DNA of 64,000 bases from Roseiarcus sp963730555 (GCA_963730555.1 CAVSSS010000013.1:558001-622000), one strand, 5' to 3'. Shown: positions 45,675 through 54,582, counted from the stretch's first letter. Translations and numbers: made by a program. The notes: a model not told the origin generated them from the sequence alone.

Positions 45675-46106
45675 CTAGACGGCCCCGAGCCTAAGCCCGG
45701 CAGCGTCCGTCCGAATGCGGTCAACCATGGCGCGCACGCCATTTGAGCGTTGAGGCGTGAGGTGTTGCTCAAGGCCGAGGGCGCGAAAAGCGGCGTGCGC
45801 ATCTACGGCCAGCACCTGCTCGGGGGTTCGGTCCGAAAAAAGCGCAATTGCGATCGCGATCAGGCCGCGCACGAGGTGAGAATCGCTATCGCCGCGGTAA
45901 TGCAGGATTTTTTCGCCTTCGGCGTTCGTTTTCACCTCGCACTCGAGCCAAACTTGGCTGACGCAGCCCCGCACTTTGGTGGCGTCATTATGCGCCGCGG
46001 CGCTCAGCGGCTCGAGCGAATGGCCGAGTTCAATGACATAGCGATACCGGTCCTCCCACTCGTCGAGAGAGACGAAATCATCGCGGATGATGTCGATCGC
46101 CGACAA
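45675..46106 (-). CDS. sufE: SufE-family Fe-S cluster assembly protein
   Basis: 143 residues from a TTG at 46106 (SAIDIIRDDFVSLDEWEDRY); the frame is open to 46265, but that part has no family similarity. SufE accepts persulfide sulfur from the cysteine desulfurase SufS. The acceptor Cys lies in KVRGCVSQVWLE, followed by GDSDSHLVRGLIAIAIALF. It is distant from a suf operon here, as usual in alphaproteobacteria. Confidence 0.88.
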   Translation of the reverse strand: MSAIDIIRDDFVSLDEWEDRYRYVIELGHSLEPLSAAAHNDATKVRGCVSQVWLECEVKTNAEGEKILHYRGDSDSHLVRGLIAIAIALFSDRTPEQVLAVDAHAAFRALGLEQHLTPQRSNGVRAMVDRIRTDAAGLRLGAV

Positions 46107-46522
46107 AGGATGCGCTAGCCTCGTTGTATCGTCTATGGCCTTATATGGGTCTTTACCAGGGGGCCGACCAGCGCCCCCGGCCAAAATTCTCGTGTAAACA
46201 AGGCCTCGGAAGACCGTTGTAATAAAGGGTAAACCATAGCGGAAGGACCATGAGATTGGCGGCAATTGGGTAAGCGTCGAGCCGCTAGACTTAACAGTGA
46301 TTTAATCAGCGGCTGCGATTTTAGGGAAACGCGCGACGGTCTCAAGCGCCTGCAAGTGATTCGTCCGCATCCTTCCGCCGTTCCGCTGGGCCAAGCTATG
46401 TCGGCCGATCGTTACGCTGCGACCCGCCGTCAAAAGCCAGCCCGTCCGGCCCGTCATTTCGTTGACTGCTCTTTCAAACACGAAACGGAATCGAACGGCG
46501 CCGTGCTTTCAGGAGTGAACAC
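46107..46522. other. Divergent promoter region between sufE and the peptidoglycan-binding protein gene
   Basis: No gene is supported. It contains a perfect CtrA-type box at 46291-46305 and, at its right end, the ribosome-binding site AGGAG (46511-46515) of the next gene. Confidence 0.5.
46291..46305. promoter_or_regulatory. Perfect CtrA-type box upstream of the peptidoglycan-binding protein gene
   Basis: TTAA, CAGTGAT, TTAA, an exact TTAA-N7-TTAA about 220 bases before the TTG start at 46523 and about 190 bases from the divergent sufE start. Confidence 0.55.
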
Positions 46523-47140
46523 TTGGAATTAGCGCTTGCCCGCATAAAAAGTAACCTGGGCCAACTCCGCGGGCCCGTCCAACGTTCATCCCACGAAACG
46601 TTGCGGCGAAGGATAGCGGGGCGCCTGAAGGTCGCGCACCTGCGCTATTATCTGGGAGCGGCCCTGTTGCTGGCTCTTGTTGGCGTCACCGTGAATGCGC
46701 TTGTCTTGCAGCGCGAGCGTCATCCCGCTCCGTTATTCGGGTTCTCGCCGCCGAAACCCTCACCCGCCGCTCCAGCGCCAGTTCAGGCTCCCCCACCGAA
46801 GCCCGTCAACGCGGAAAATAGCGCTTCGTCAGCCCCGTCGCCCGCGGCACTTCCGCCGACGCGGCCGGCAGAGGCCGCGCAGAGCGCTCCGCCGGCGTCC
46901 GATCCAATCGCTGAACTGTTGGCCGGGGAGGCCCACAATGACGGATCGCATTTGGTTCTGGCCGCCCAAACCGCGTTGGCCAAGCTTGGCTATCCAGTCA
47001 AGCCAGACGGGAAAGAGGGGGCCGCCACTGAGCAGGCGCTGCGGGAGTTCGAGAAGACCCACGGCTTGCCTTCCGGTGCCGAAATAACCGAACGACTTGT
47101 CAAACAGTTGACCGCGGCCGCGCGCGCGGGAGGACACTGA
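46523..47140 (+). CDS. Membrane-anchored protein with peptidoglycan-binding domain
   Basis: 205 residues from a TTG at 46523 with a good AGGAG 7 bases upstream. A single membrane segment (YYLGAALLLALVGVTVNALVL, 42-62) is followed by a Pro/Ala-rich spacer (70-125), suited to crossing the periplasm. A PG_binding_1 domain comes last (LVLAAQTALAKLGYPVKPDG, REFEKTHGLPSG). It probably anchors to the cell wall. It is 5 bases upstream of the DUF1491 gene, so the two are likely co-transcribed. Confidence 0.8.
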   Translation: MELALARIKSNLGQLRGPVQRSSHETLRRRIAGRLKVAHLRYYLGAALLLALVGVTVNALVLQRERHPAPLFGFSPPKPSPAAPAPVQAPPPKPVNAENSASSAPSPAALPPTRPAEAAQSAPPASDPIAELLAGEAHNDGSHLVLAAQTALAKLGYPVKPDGKEGAATEQALREFEKTHGLPSGAEITERLVKQLTAAARAGGH

Positions 47141-47145
47141 CCGCA

Positions 47146-47493
47146 GTGCGCTTGCGCTCCGACATCTGGGTCGCTGCGTATTTGCGTCGATGCGGAGTGG
47201 AGGGGGCAAGCGCCGTCTTGCGCCGGAGAGGCGCTGCGGAAGCTGGCGCGATTTTCGTCAAAGTCGACCACCTCGATGGAAGCGCAACGCTTTATGAGCC
47301 TGCGCCGCAGTCCCTCGCAGGCGACGCGCCGCCAGGGGTCGAAAGGCTTTTCGCCCGTGCGCACAAGGAGCCGTCGATCGATTCCAATGAGGCGGAGGAG
47401 CGGCTCAAGCGGGAAATTGCGTTTGACTCCGACCTTTGGATCGTCGAGGTCGAGGACGGCGCGGCGGGCGCCTGGCTCGATCTCGCGCCTTAA
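47146..47493 (+). CDS. DUF1491 family protein
   Basis: 115 residues from a GTG at 47146, 5 bases after the previous stop, with GGAGG in the overlap. MRLRSDIWVAAYLRRCGVEG, AIFVKVDHLDG and the C-terminal REIAFDSDLWIVEVED match the DUF1491 pattern of alphaproteobacteria. No biochemical role is known. No membrane segment or signal is seen. Confidence 0.85.
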   Translation: MRLRSDIWVAAYLRRCGVEGASAVLRRRGAAEAGAIFVKVDHLDGSATLYEPAPQSLAGDAPPGVERLFARAHKEPSIDSNEAEERLKREIAFDSDLWIVEVEDGAAGAWLDLAP

Positions 47494-47797
47494 GTTGACG
47501 CTTTGCTAGCCAAGCTTCGCGGCGTCAAAGCAAGCAGCGGAAAGCAGACGCAGTCAAAAATAGAGCAGCGAAGCTATGAATCTGGACTTTAGTTAAAACT
47601 TGTTTCAAATCGACGTCTGGTTTGCTTGGTTCAAACTTATTCGTGGCTTAACCAATTGCTTAACTTCGACATCGGGCTTGAATGGAAATCGTTCAAATTA
47701 ACGCGGTCGAAATCGGCCGGTCCTAATTTGGACCCCATCGGCGGCGCGGAAAAGCGGGTTTGCCGCCGAAATGGGGTTTCGGAGCAGGAGCAAACAG
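47494..47797. other. Flp pilin leader region
   Basis: AT-rich, without a gene. It holds TTAACC-type half-sites (for example CTTAACCAATTGCTTAAC near 47646-47663, a TTAA pair spaced 8 rather than 7), which would be a relaxed CtrA-like site before the pilin gene. The pilin ribosome-binding site CAGGAG is at 47785-47790. Confidence 0.4.
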
Positions 47798-47962
47798 GTG
47801 TTCAAATCCATGAAGAACTTCGCGGCCGACGAATCTGGCGTCACCGCGATCGAGTATGCGCTGATCGCCTCGCTCATCGCCGTCTTCATCATCACAGCAG
47901 TCCAGACGGTTGGCACCAAGGTCAGCACGGTGTTCAACGAAGTCGGCAACACCCTCAAGTAG
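47798..47962 (+). CDS. flp: Flp/Fap-type pilin
   Basis: 54 residues from a GTG at 47798, chosen because AGGAG lies 7 bases upstream; ATGs at 47771 and 47813 are alternatives. The Flp processing motif is present: cleavage after Gly in DESG/VTAIEY, with Glu at +5 and Tyr at +6, followed by the hydrophobic helix ALIASLIAVFIITAVQTVG. Flp subunits polymerise into Tad tight-adherence pili. The prepilin peptidase gene follows. Confidence 0.9.
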   Translation: MFKSMKNFAADESGVTAIEYALIASLIAVFIITAVQTVGTKVSTVFNEVGNTLK

Positions 47963-48097
47963 AGCGATTTCGCCCAAGAGCTTCGCGTCGGCGCCGCCAC
48001 CCGCGTCGGCGCGAACCGTTGGCCTTGGCTGCACTTAGTCAAGGGAAAGCCGTAGGCGGGGGCCTTGGACCCGCTTCCTCGTAATTCAATTGAGAAA

Positions 48098-48610
48098 ATG
48101 GCTTCGAGCGTCCTCCATCTTCTGGCTTTCGCCTTCTTTCCCACCGTAATGGCGCTATCAGCGTCCATGGACCTATTGACCTTTACAATACCCAATCGGC
48201 TTTGTCTCACTCTCGCCGTCGGGTATTTGATCTTCGCCGCGATGCTTGGGGTTTCGGCTGTAGATATTCTGCTTAATGTTTCATGCGCCGTGGCGATCTT
48301 GGTCATTACATTCGCCATGTTCAATTTCGGCTGGATCGGCGGAGGGGACGCAAAACTGGCGGCGGCCACGGCCGCATGGCTCGGATGGACCACGATCTTC
48401 GACTATGGCCTCGCGGTGGCGCTGTTTGGCGGGGGTCTCACTTTAATTCTTCTAGGCGCACGTATGTTTCCTCTGCCCCCCGTCCTTGGCCGTATGGATT
48501 GGCTTGTGCGATTGCACAGCGCCAACGCGGGGGTCCCTTATGGAATTGCGTTGGCGGCGGCGGGGTTGATGCAATATCCGAATTCATCGATCTGGGCCGC
48601 AGTCACCTAA
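48098..48610 (+). CDS. cpaA: Prepilin peptidase CpaA/TadV
   Basis: 170 residues from the ATG at 48098, the short form lacking the methylase domain. Multiple membrane helices carry the two catalytic Asp positions, in SASMDLLTFTIPNRL and FGWIGGGDAKLAAA (GxGD-type motif). It cleaves the Flp leader. The remaining tad genes (secretin, ATPase, platform) are not in the window, so this is a split pilin-peptidase pair. Confidence 0.88.
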   Translation: MASSVLHLLAFAFFPTVMALSASMDLLTFTIPNRLCLTLAVGYLIFAAMLGVSAVDILLNVSCAVAILVITFAMFNFGWIGGGDAKLAAATAAWLGWTTIFDYGLAVALFGGGLTLILLGARMFPLPPVLGRMDWLVRLHSANAGVPYGIALAAAGLMQYPNSSIWAAVT

Positions 48611-48727
48611 GCCGGCCCTCCGGCGCCGACGCCCACGATCGGCGCGCGGGAAATCACGCGGTCTCGCGATCTCCTGCTGGATCGTTCCGAAGGGGGTCAC
48701 AGCAGCTAGGGCTTGCTTCAAGCGAAC

Positions 48728-48781
48728 ACTCACCCCAACCCCTCTCCCGCCCCTCACCAAGCTCGGAATGAGAGGAGAGGG
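48728..48781. repeat. Dispersed CTCACCCCAACCCCTCTCCC element
   Basis: Reads CACTCACCCCAACCCCTCTC and ends in GAGGAGAGGGGGA. Same kind as 13331-13362 and 23948-23981. Confidence 0.5.
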
Positions 48782-48811
48782 GGACGCGCGAGCCGAGGCC
48801 CGGAGGGCTCG

Positions 48812-48943
48812 TTAAGGATTGGCCTCGCTATAATAACCCTTGGCGCCGCCGTCCGCATAAGCGGGCGCGAGCGCGATAGTCACGGTGGCTGCCGCCCCGC
48901 AAGCCATGGTGACGGCGACAAGAAGAATCAGAAGATATTGCAT
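48812..48943 (-). CDS. 43-residue exported or membrane peptide, hypothetical
   Basis: ATG at 48943, stop TAA at 48812. The peptide begins MQYLLILLVAVTMACGAA, continues with a second hydrophobic half (TVTIALAPAYA) and ends DGGAKGYYSEANP. This reads like a signal or membrane segment with a possible AYA cleavage site and a short hydrophilic tail. GGGGG at 5-9 bases before the ATG may serve as ribosome-binding site. Its position next to flp-cpaA suggests a pilus- or envelope-related role, which is only a guess. Confidence 0.45.
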   Translation of the reverse strand: MQYLLILLVAVTMACGAAATVTIALAPAYADGGAKGYYSEANP

Positions 48944-49282
48944 CGCCCCCAACCGGCCGTCCCCTGCCAACTCTGCGCCCGCCAAAAGCGCCTGACCCGC
49001 GCCTCTGTCAAGGCGAGGTTGTGGTGCACGCCGTTCAAATGCGCGGTGAGCGCGGTCACACTCGTGACCGCTGACCCAATAGTGCCAATGGTTATTGGGC
49101 CGTTCCCTAAGAATTGGTTAATCAAGGGCGCGAGGCCAATTCATCAAAAACGGGACGGTGAAATACAGTTAACGACGCGGCTGGATGTAGGAACAGCATT
49201 GCTCATAGGGCCCAGTGGGTGGCCCGGACGAGCTCCGCGACGAGCCGTCAAGATGCTTCGCTTCGGGACCGCAGGTTGCAGG

Positions 49283-50038
49283 CTACCCCCGGCCGACATA
49301 GGGCATCTTGGTCGCCATGATGGTCATGGTCAGGATGTTGGTCGAGAGCGGGAGGCTCGCCATGTGCGCGACCGCCGCGCCAACCTCATCCACATCCATC
49401 ATCGGCTCCGGCGCGATGCGGCCGTCGGCCTGGCGCACGCCTTGGGTCTGCTTGCGGGCCATTTCGGTCAGCGCATTGCCGACGTCGATCTGCCCGCAGG
49501 CAATGTCATGGGCGCGCCCGTCGAGCGCGATCGACTTGGTCATCCCGCTGACCGCGTGCTTGGTCGCGTTATAGGGGATGGAGAGGGGCCGGGGCGTATG
49601 GGCCGAGATCGAGCCGTTGTTGATGATCCGCCCGCCCTGCGGCTTTTGGCGCTTCATGAGCCCAAAGGCGCCCTGTGCGCAGAGGAACATGCCGTTCAGA
49701 TTGACGTCGACCACCGCCTTCCACTGGTCGAAACTGAGTTCATCGATCGGAACCGGGGGCGCGTTCTGGCCCGCGTTGTTGAACAGGAGGTCAAGCCGGC
49801 CGAACTCGCGCTCGATTTTGGCGAACAGAGCCTTGACCGCATCGGGGTCAGCGACATTCGTCGGCAAGGGCAAAGCGCGGCGGCCGAGCGCCTTGATTTC
49901 GCGCGCCGTCTCCTCGAGCGCATCCGCGCGCCGGCCTGCCAACGCGACATGCCAACCGTTCCGCGCCAACGCCAAAGCCGACGCCTTGCCGATCCCCGAA
50001 CCCGCGCCCGTCACCAGGGCAAAACGCTCGCCGTCCAT
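49283..50038 (-). CDS. SDR-family oxidoreductase
   Basis: 251 residues. Classical short-chain dehydrogenase: cofactor loop VTGAGSGIGKASALALAR, NNAG at 88-91, catalytic Ser in NNGSISAHT and YNATKHAV with the Tyr-x3-Lys pair. The C-terminal region (RIAPEPMMDVDEVGAAVAHM) suggests the 3-oxoacyl-ACP reductase-like subgroup, but the substrate is unknown. Probably co-transcribed with the EamA gene 17 bases upstream. Confidence 0.88.
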   Translation of the reverse strand: MDGERFALVTGAGSGIGKASALALARNGWHVALAGRRADALEETAREIKALGRRALPLPTNVADPDAVKALFAKIEREFGRLDLLFNNAGQNAPPVPIDELSFDQWKAVVDVNLNGMFLCAQGAFGLMKRQKPQGGRIINNGSISAHTPRPLSIPYNATKHAVSGMTKSIALDGRAHDIACGQIDVGNALTEMARKQTQGVRQADGRIAPEPMMDVDEVGAAVAHMASLPLSTNILTMTIMATKMPYVGRG

Positions 50039-50055
50039 GATTCCTCCGTTAACCC

Positions 50056-50931
50056 TTACAAAAGCCGTTCCTGCCTCAACTCCGGCGCCATTCGGCAGAC
50101 GGCGGCCGCAAGGACGATCGCCCCGCCAATGATGGTCGCCAGGCCTGGGTTCTCACCGAAGGCGATAAACACCCATAAGGGCCCGAGCACAACATCGAGG
50201 AGGCTGATGAGGCCAGCTTCGGCGGACGGAATGAACTTGGCCCCCTCCATGAAGAGCACGAAGGCAAGGCCGATGGTCGTCAGCCCGAATACGAACAGGA
50301 TCGCGAAATTTTGTAGGCTGATGGGCTCGAGCGGCGAATTGGCCAGGCCGAAGATTCCGGAACCGACGGTGCCGAGGCAATTGACGATGATAATCGATGC
50401 GCCCGGCTGGCGACGCTGCAAAACGATCATGCCGGCGAAGGCGAGCGTCATCAGCATGGACAAAGCCTGCCCCAGGAGACGGCCCGAGCCGAGGCCGCTC
50501 GCGACCATGACGACGATGCCGATGAGCGCCAGGCCCGAGGCGAAGAGTGTGCGCGCCGAGACGCGCTCGCCATTGATGAGGAAACCCATCGCCGCCCCAA
50601 CGAAAGGCATCGTGGCGTAGATCACCATGACGTCGGCGATGGTCGTTGTCATCACCGAGGCGGTGTAGGCGGAAATCGCGATCATCGCGAGCAGGGCGAC
50701 AAGCGGCGACAGCGCGCCGAAGCCGAGCGGGTTGTCGAGGCGCCCGTTTCGCCATTCGATCAGGCCGACAGCCGCGATCGAGGCCGCGCCGAGCAACGCC
50801 CGCCAGCCCATCACCGTCCAGACGTCGAGATGGGAGAGAAGACGGGCAAACAAGCCCGCGAGACTCCACAAGACTGTGGCGACGAGGACCAGCAGCACGC
50901 CGCGCCGGCGCGCGGACGTGTCGCCCGGCAC
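50056..50931 (-). CDS. EamA/DMT-family transporter
   Basis: 291 residues with about ten hydrophobic segments in two EamA halves, starting GVLLVLVATVLWSLAGLFARLL and ending LATIIGGAIVLAAAVCRM. Members export small metabolites, but the substrate cannot be predicted. It precedes the SDR gene by 17 bases on the same strand. Confidence 0.87.
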   Translation of the reverse strand: MPGDTSARRRGVLLVLVATVLWSLAGLFARLLSHLDVWTVMGWRALLGAASIAAVGLIEWRNGRLDNPLGFGALSPLVALLAMIAISAYTASVMTTTIADVMVIYATMPFVGAAMGFLINGERVSARTLFASGLALIGIVVMVASGLGSGRLLGQALSMLMTLAFAGMIVLQRRQPGASIIIVNCLGTVGSGIFGLANSPLEPISLQNFAILFVFGLTTIGLAFVLFMEGAKFIPSAEAGLISLLDVVLGPLWVFIAFGENPGLATIIGGAIVLAAAVCRMAPELRQERLL

Positions 50932-51001
50932 AGAAAACTCTCCTCATCGATCAGGGTCGCGTCGGACAATAGGAGAATTCGGGCCTAAGGGGAACCCGCC
51001 G

Positions 51002-52027
51002 TCAGAGCGGCGGCGTTTGGGCGGCGGCGCGGACGTCTCGCGCCCCAGCGATCCTTTGGACGAGCTTGAGCGCATGGCCCGGAAGCCGCGCGCAGGGGGC
51101 GACGAGGGCGGAAAGCGTCGAGCGGAACGGCGCCCCCTCGTCGCCGACGCCGAAAACGATGGGTTCGCGCGTCCTGGCGGGAATGGCGAGCGTGCCGAAC
51201 GCCCAATCCCAAAGGGCGAGCGCAAAGCCGAGGTTCTTGTCGAAATGCGCAGGGTTGGCGGAATGATGCAGCTGGTGATGGGCCGGACTCTGCAGGATGC
51301 GGCCGGCGGCGCCGGTAAACGCGATCCACAGGTTGCTGTGCCTGAGATGCCCGTACGTCAGGAGGAACATCATCGTGAGGATGTTGCCGTTCAGAAGTGT
51401 GAACGGGCGCACACCCGGGCCGAAGCTATAGGTCATGACGCCGAACACGGTTCCGGTCGCGAGCCCGATCCAATTCATGAACGCGATGATCTCGACCGGA
51501 TGCTGGCGCAACTCGGTCAAGGTCGTCATCACCTCGGCGGAATGGTGGACCTTGTGGAACTCCCATAAGGCCGGGATCTTGTGAAAGGCGTAGTGGGCGG
51601 ACCAATAGGCGAGCTCGTAGGCCAGGATCTGCAGCACCGTCGCAAGCGTCAGGACGGTCCAGGGTGGCCAGGGGAGCGGCGCGCGGCGCCCAAATTCGTG
51701 GCTCAGCCAGGCGACGATCGCGTCGCGCCAGAAAAAGAGGCCAAAGCTCAGCATGCCGTAGGCCGAGGCGAACACGATCGCATTCAACGCCCACAGGCGC
51801 ATGTCGATCAGCGATGACGGATGGAGCAGAACGCGCCTCGGGAAGATCGAGCGAAGGAAAGCCCGCGCGTTGACGCGCCGGCCGCCCGCTCGGCGGCGGC
51901 CGACATAATAGAGCGCGCAGAAGGCGAGCGCGCCGATGAGCGCCGGCGCGCCATAGGCCGACGCCGGGCTGAACGTATCTCGGAGAGCCCGCTCGAATGC
52001 GGCCGCGATAAAGGGGAAGCTCGGCAC
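51002..52027 (-). CDS. Sterol desaturase / fatty acid hydroxylase family protein
   Basis: 341 residues. An integral membrane di-iron protein with the family's His clusters: HYAFHKIP, WEFHKVHHSAEVM, and HQLHHSANPAHFDKN. Several hydrophobic segments precede them. The start is ATG at 52027 (MPSFPFIAAAFERALRDTF). In bacteria such enzymes act on hopanoids, carotenoids or lipids; which applies here is unknown. Confidence 0.87.
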   Translation of the reverse strand: MPSFPFIAAAFERALRDTFSPASAYGAPALIGALAFCALYYVGRRRAGGRRVNARAFLRSIFPRRVLLHPSSLIDMRLWALNAIVFASAYGMLSFGLFFWRDAIVAWLSHEFGRRAPLPWPPWTVLTLATVLQILAYELAYWSAHYAFHKIPALWEFHKVHHSAEVMTTLTELRQHPVEIIAFMNWIGLATGTVFGVMTYSFGPGVRPFTLLNGNILTMMFLLTYGHLRHSNLWIAFTGAAGRILQSPAHHQLHHSANPAHFDKNLGFALALWDWAFGTLAIPARTREPIVFGVGDEGAPFRSTLSALVAPCARLPGHALKLVQRIAGARDVRAAAQTPPL

Positions 52028-52156
52028 TTACGTCGCGTCGCTTGTTGCACCTCCCAACGAGTTTAGCGACCGGCGCTTCCGGAAGGGTTAAGTCAGTCTC
52101 ACGGATTGGCTCGATCGCGTCTCCGAGGCGCTGCTCCGCTCCAACAGGGGGCTCGA

Positions 52157-53152
52157 TCAAACGTCTGGCGAGACCGACTCCTCGGTCAGCCGCCCGGCGG
52201 CCATCGCGGGCGGCAGCGTCGGGTTGGTGCTATGCCATGTTGCGGGCCAGTGCTCCGGCAGGTTTCCCCACGCGTTGAGTTGTCCCAGCGCATCGAACAG
52301 GCCCAAATACTGGGAATAGCGGACGCCCTTCACATTTTCAGCGATCGGGCAGCCGAGCGTCACGACCTTCAGTCCCTCCGTCCGCTCAGCTGGAAGGAAC
52401 TGGATCGCGTTGCCGATCTGCAACGCTCCCTTGCTGTGCCCAACCAGAAGCAAAAAGCGTGGCTCGCGATATTCGAGCAGCGCGTGCAGCACATCCGACG
52501 AGCCGGAGCCAAAGCGGAAGACGGGGGCGCCATTGTTGGTCTTCGCGTCGGGCGTGGAACCGGAAAGCTGGCGCCCAATGCTTGCAATGTGCGGCGCAGT
52601 CATCGTCAGGCTGTCCTGGACCAAGCTCTTGGCGTTCACGAAGTTGTAAAAACCGAACCCAAACCAGCCGCCGAGCCCCTGCATGACGACATCGGCGAGG
52701 CCGTAACCTGGCACGATGGCGAGCACGGACTGGCGCAAGGCGACCGAGATGTCCCAAGCAAGCGCCGCGCTTCCCAACGCGGAACTGCCCACGCCGGTGA
52801 TCGTCGCAACGGCGACATCGCGGGTCTCGTGTTCCGAAGACTCCAGGTAGAAGCGCACGTCTTTGTACTTGCGCACATAAGGAGGCGTCTGTGCGTCAAT
52901 GAGCAAAAGTGAGCCTTCAGGATCGCTCAGAGCCTCAAAATCGATGATTCGGGATGGTCTCTCGCCGCTGGCGCTGACGGCCTTGTCTTTCTCGCGGAGT
53001 GCGCTGGTCAGGGTCGGAACGTCATAGAAGATAGAGTCGAGAAGCGTATTGAAGCCGCGGAAGGCGCGAACGGCGTTTTCGACAAGCGGCTTTGGCGGTT
53101 CGAACAACCGAAGCGAATCGTCTGGAATCGGCAGATTATGTCCAATCGACAT
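52157..53152 (-). CDS. Alpha/beta hydrolase-like protein, hypothetical
   Basis: 331 residues from the ATG at 53152 (MSIGHNLPIPDDSLRLF). A GHSKGALQIGNAI segment near 240 is a nucleophile elbow of lipase type (G-x-S-x-G with Lys after Ser), followed by LKVVTLGCPIAENVKG. A hydrophobic central region (SALGSAALAWDISVALRQS to FGFGFYNFVNA) could be a lid or membrane-associated part. I recognise no specific family; a lipase-like role is inferred from one motif. Confidence 0.6.
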   Translation of the reverse strand: MSIGHNLPIPDDSLRLFEPPKPLVENAVRAFRGFNTLLDSIFYDVPTLTSALREKDKAVSASGERPSRIIDFEALSDPEGSLLLIDAQTPPYVRKYKDVRFYLESSEHETRDVAVATITGVGSSALGSAALAWDISVALRQSVLAIVPGYGLADVVMQGLGGWFGFGFYNFVNAKSLVQDSLTMTAPHIASIGRQLSGSTPDAKTNNGAPVFRFGSGSSDVLHALLEYREPRFLLLVGHSKGALQIGNAIQFLPAERTEGLKVVTLGCPIAENVKGVRYSQYLGLFDALGQLNAWGNLPEHWPATWHSTNPTLPPAMAAGRLTEESVSPDV

Positions 53153-53307
53153 CGCAAGCCCCTCCACCTCAGGCGACGAGCATACCACCGCTTTCGCTGC
53201 AGCGCAGCATCGGTGAAATGCCCCAGGCGGAGAGAGGGCGTCCTGCACATTAACTCGGGCGGCCTTTCGCCTTAGAACAGACCTAGATCCTCAGTTCGGC
53301 GGTCGGG

Positions 53308-54012
53308 ATGGAACATATAGTTGGAGTGGACTGGCGCAGCTTCGCCACGACCGCGAATTCCGCCTTTCTCCTCGCCTTCTCCTCCCTGTTCTCGATCATC
53401 AACCCGATCGGCGGCGCGCTCATCTTTTATGGCTTCACCAAGGACTTCAGCTCCTTAGACCGGGTGAGGGTCGCGGCGCGCGTCGGCTTCTATTCGCTCC
53501 TGATCATGTTCGGAGCGTTATGGTTCGGGACCTATATCCTGTCCTTCTTCGGCGTCTCGATCGACGCCTTGCGCATCGCGGGTGGGATGGTGATCGCGCT
53601 CAGCGGTTTCCAGCTTTTGACCACGAGCAATTCGCATCCGGACCAGAAGCGGCACGAGCGGGAAGCGGCGCCCAGCAGCGACGACGACCCGATGCAGCTC
53701 GCGTTCTTTCCGCTGACCTTGCCGTTCACCACCGGACCCGGCACCATCGCTGTCGCGATCACGATTGGCGCAGAGCGGCCGTCGAACGGCGTTGGATTCG
53801 TAGCCTTCTTCCTAGGCGCGAGCCTCGCGGCGCTCGCCAACGCCGCAATCGTATGGATCGCCTATCGCTTCGCCGATCGCCTGACCGGGCTCATTGGACC
53901 CACCGCCCGGCAGGTTATCGTGCGGCTGACGGCGTTCCTTCTCATGTGCATCGGCGTGCAAATCCTGGTGACCGCGATCGGCGACCTCGCGGTCAAGTGG
54001 CGCGCCGTCTAA
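53308..54012 (+). CDS. MarC family integral membrane protein
   Basis: 234 residues with six hydrophobic helices. INPIGGALIFYGFTKDF in the first and FPLTLPFTTGPGTIAVAI in the fourth carry the N-P and T-G-P-G motifs typical of the family. The biological function of MarC is unresolved despite its name. Start ATG at 53308. Its stop overlaps the convergent doxX stop by 4 bases. Confidence 0.88.
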   Translation: MEHIVGVDWRSFATTANSAFLLAFSSLFSIINPIGGALIFYGFTKDFSSLDRVRVAARVGFYSLLIMFGALWFGTYILSFFGVSIDALRIAGGMVIALSGFQLLTTSNSHPDQKRHEREAAPSSDDDPMQLAFFPLTLPFTTGPGTIAVAITIGAERPSNGVGFVAFFLGASLAALANAAIVWIAYRFADRLTGLIGPTARQVIVRLTAFLLMCIGVQILVTAIGDLAVKWRAV

Positions 54013-54582
54013 CGCCGCCCCGCCGCGGCAAACCCGATCGTTTGGCGCCGAGTCCGCAAGGGACGGTCGTCCCGCCCTCCAGTCGGCTCCGCCAAATTGG
54101 GGCCCCCGAGACCCTTCAAATAGCCATCCACTGAGAGCGGCCCCGGGCCTCCGATACAGAGCGCGAGGACCCCTGCGATATAAAGCAAGTCGGTCTCATA
54201 ACCTGGCTGACCGAAGTGCGCGCCAGCCGCATCGTACGAGATGAGTTTGATCGAGCTGAATCCGTTGGGAAGATGGACGGAGAAAATAGCAACTAGGAGC
54301 ACCACGATCATCGGAGCCGCCGCCATGGGTATAAAGGCGCCCGCGAGGATCAGCAGTCCGCCGAAGATCTCAACGACGATGGTCGCCCACCCGAGAAGGT
54401 CGGCAAACGGCATTCCGATGGCGTGTAGAATCGCGATGAACCCATCGGCGCCGCGGGAAAGCTTTGCGTAACCATGTTCGACGAAGCCGAAACCGAGAAT
54501 CAACCGAAGCGGCAAGGCGTGCCAGTTTGCCGGTACGGGAAGCGGAGATGGCGAACCTGCGAAAAAGGGAGGTGAAATCCAT
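54009..54582 (-). CDS. DoxX family membrane protein, frame break near the start
   Basis: About 190 residues. The main frame reads LPLRLILGFGFVEHGYAKLS, GWATIVVEIFGGLLILAGAF, MIVVLLVAIFSVHLPNGFSS and an end with LYIAGVLALCIGGPGPLSVD: four helices with the DoxX pattern. It has no suitable start codon of its own. An ATG at 54582 (MDFTSLFRRFAIS) opens a different frame and would supply the start if one base is wrong near 54525-54550. The long upstream extension of the main frame is antisense to xylB and not real. Confidence 0.7.

Larger units (their letters stand above)
48611..49282. other. Intergenic region with a repeat and one short gene
   Basis: Holds the dispersed repeat at 48728-48781 and a 43-codon minus-strand gene at 48812-48943, listed separately. 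I see nothing certain between 48944 and 49282. Confidence 0.5.
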
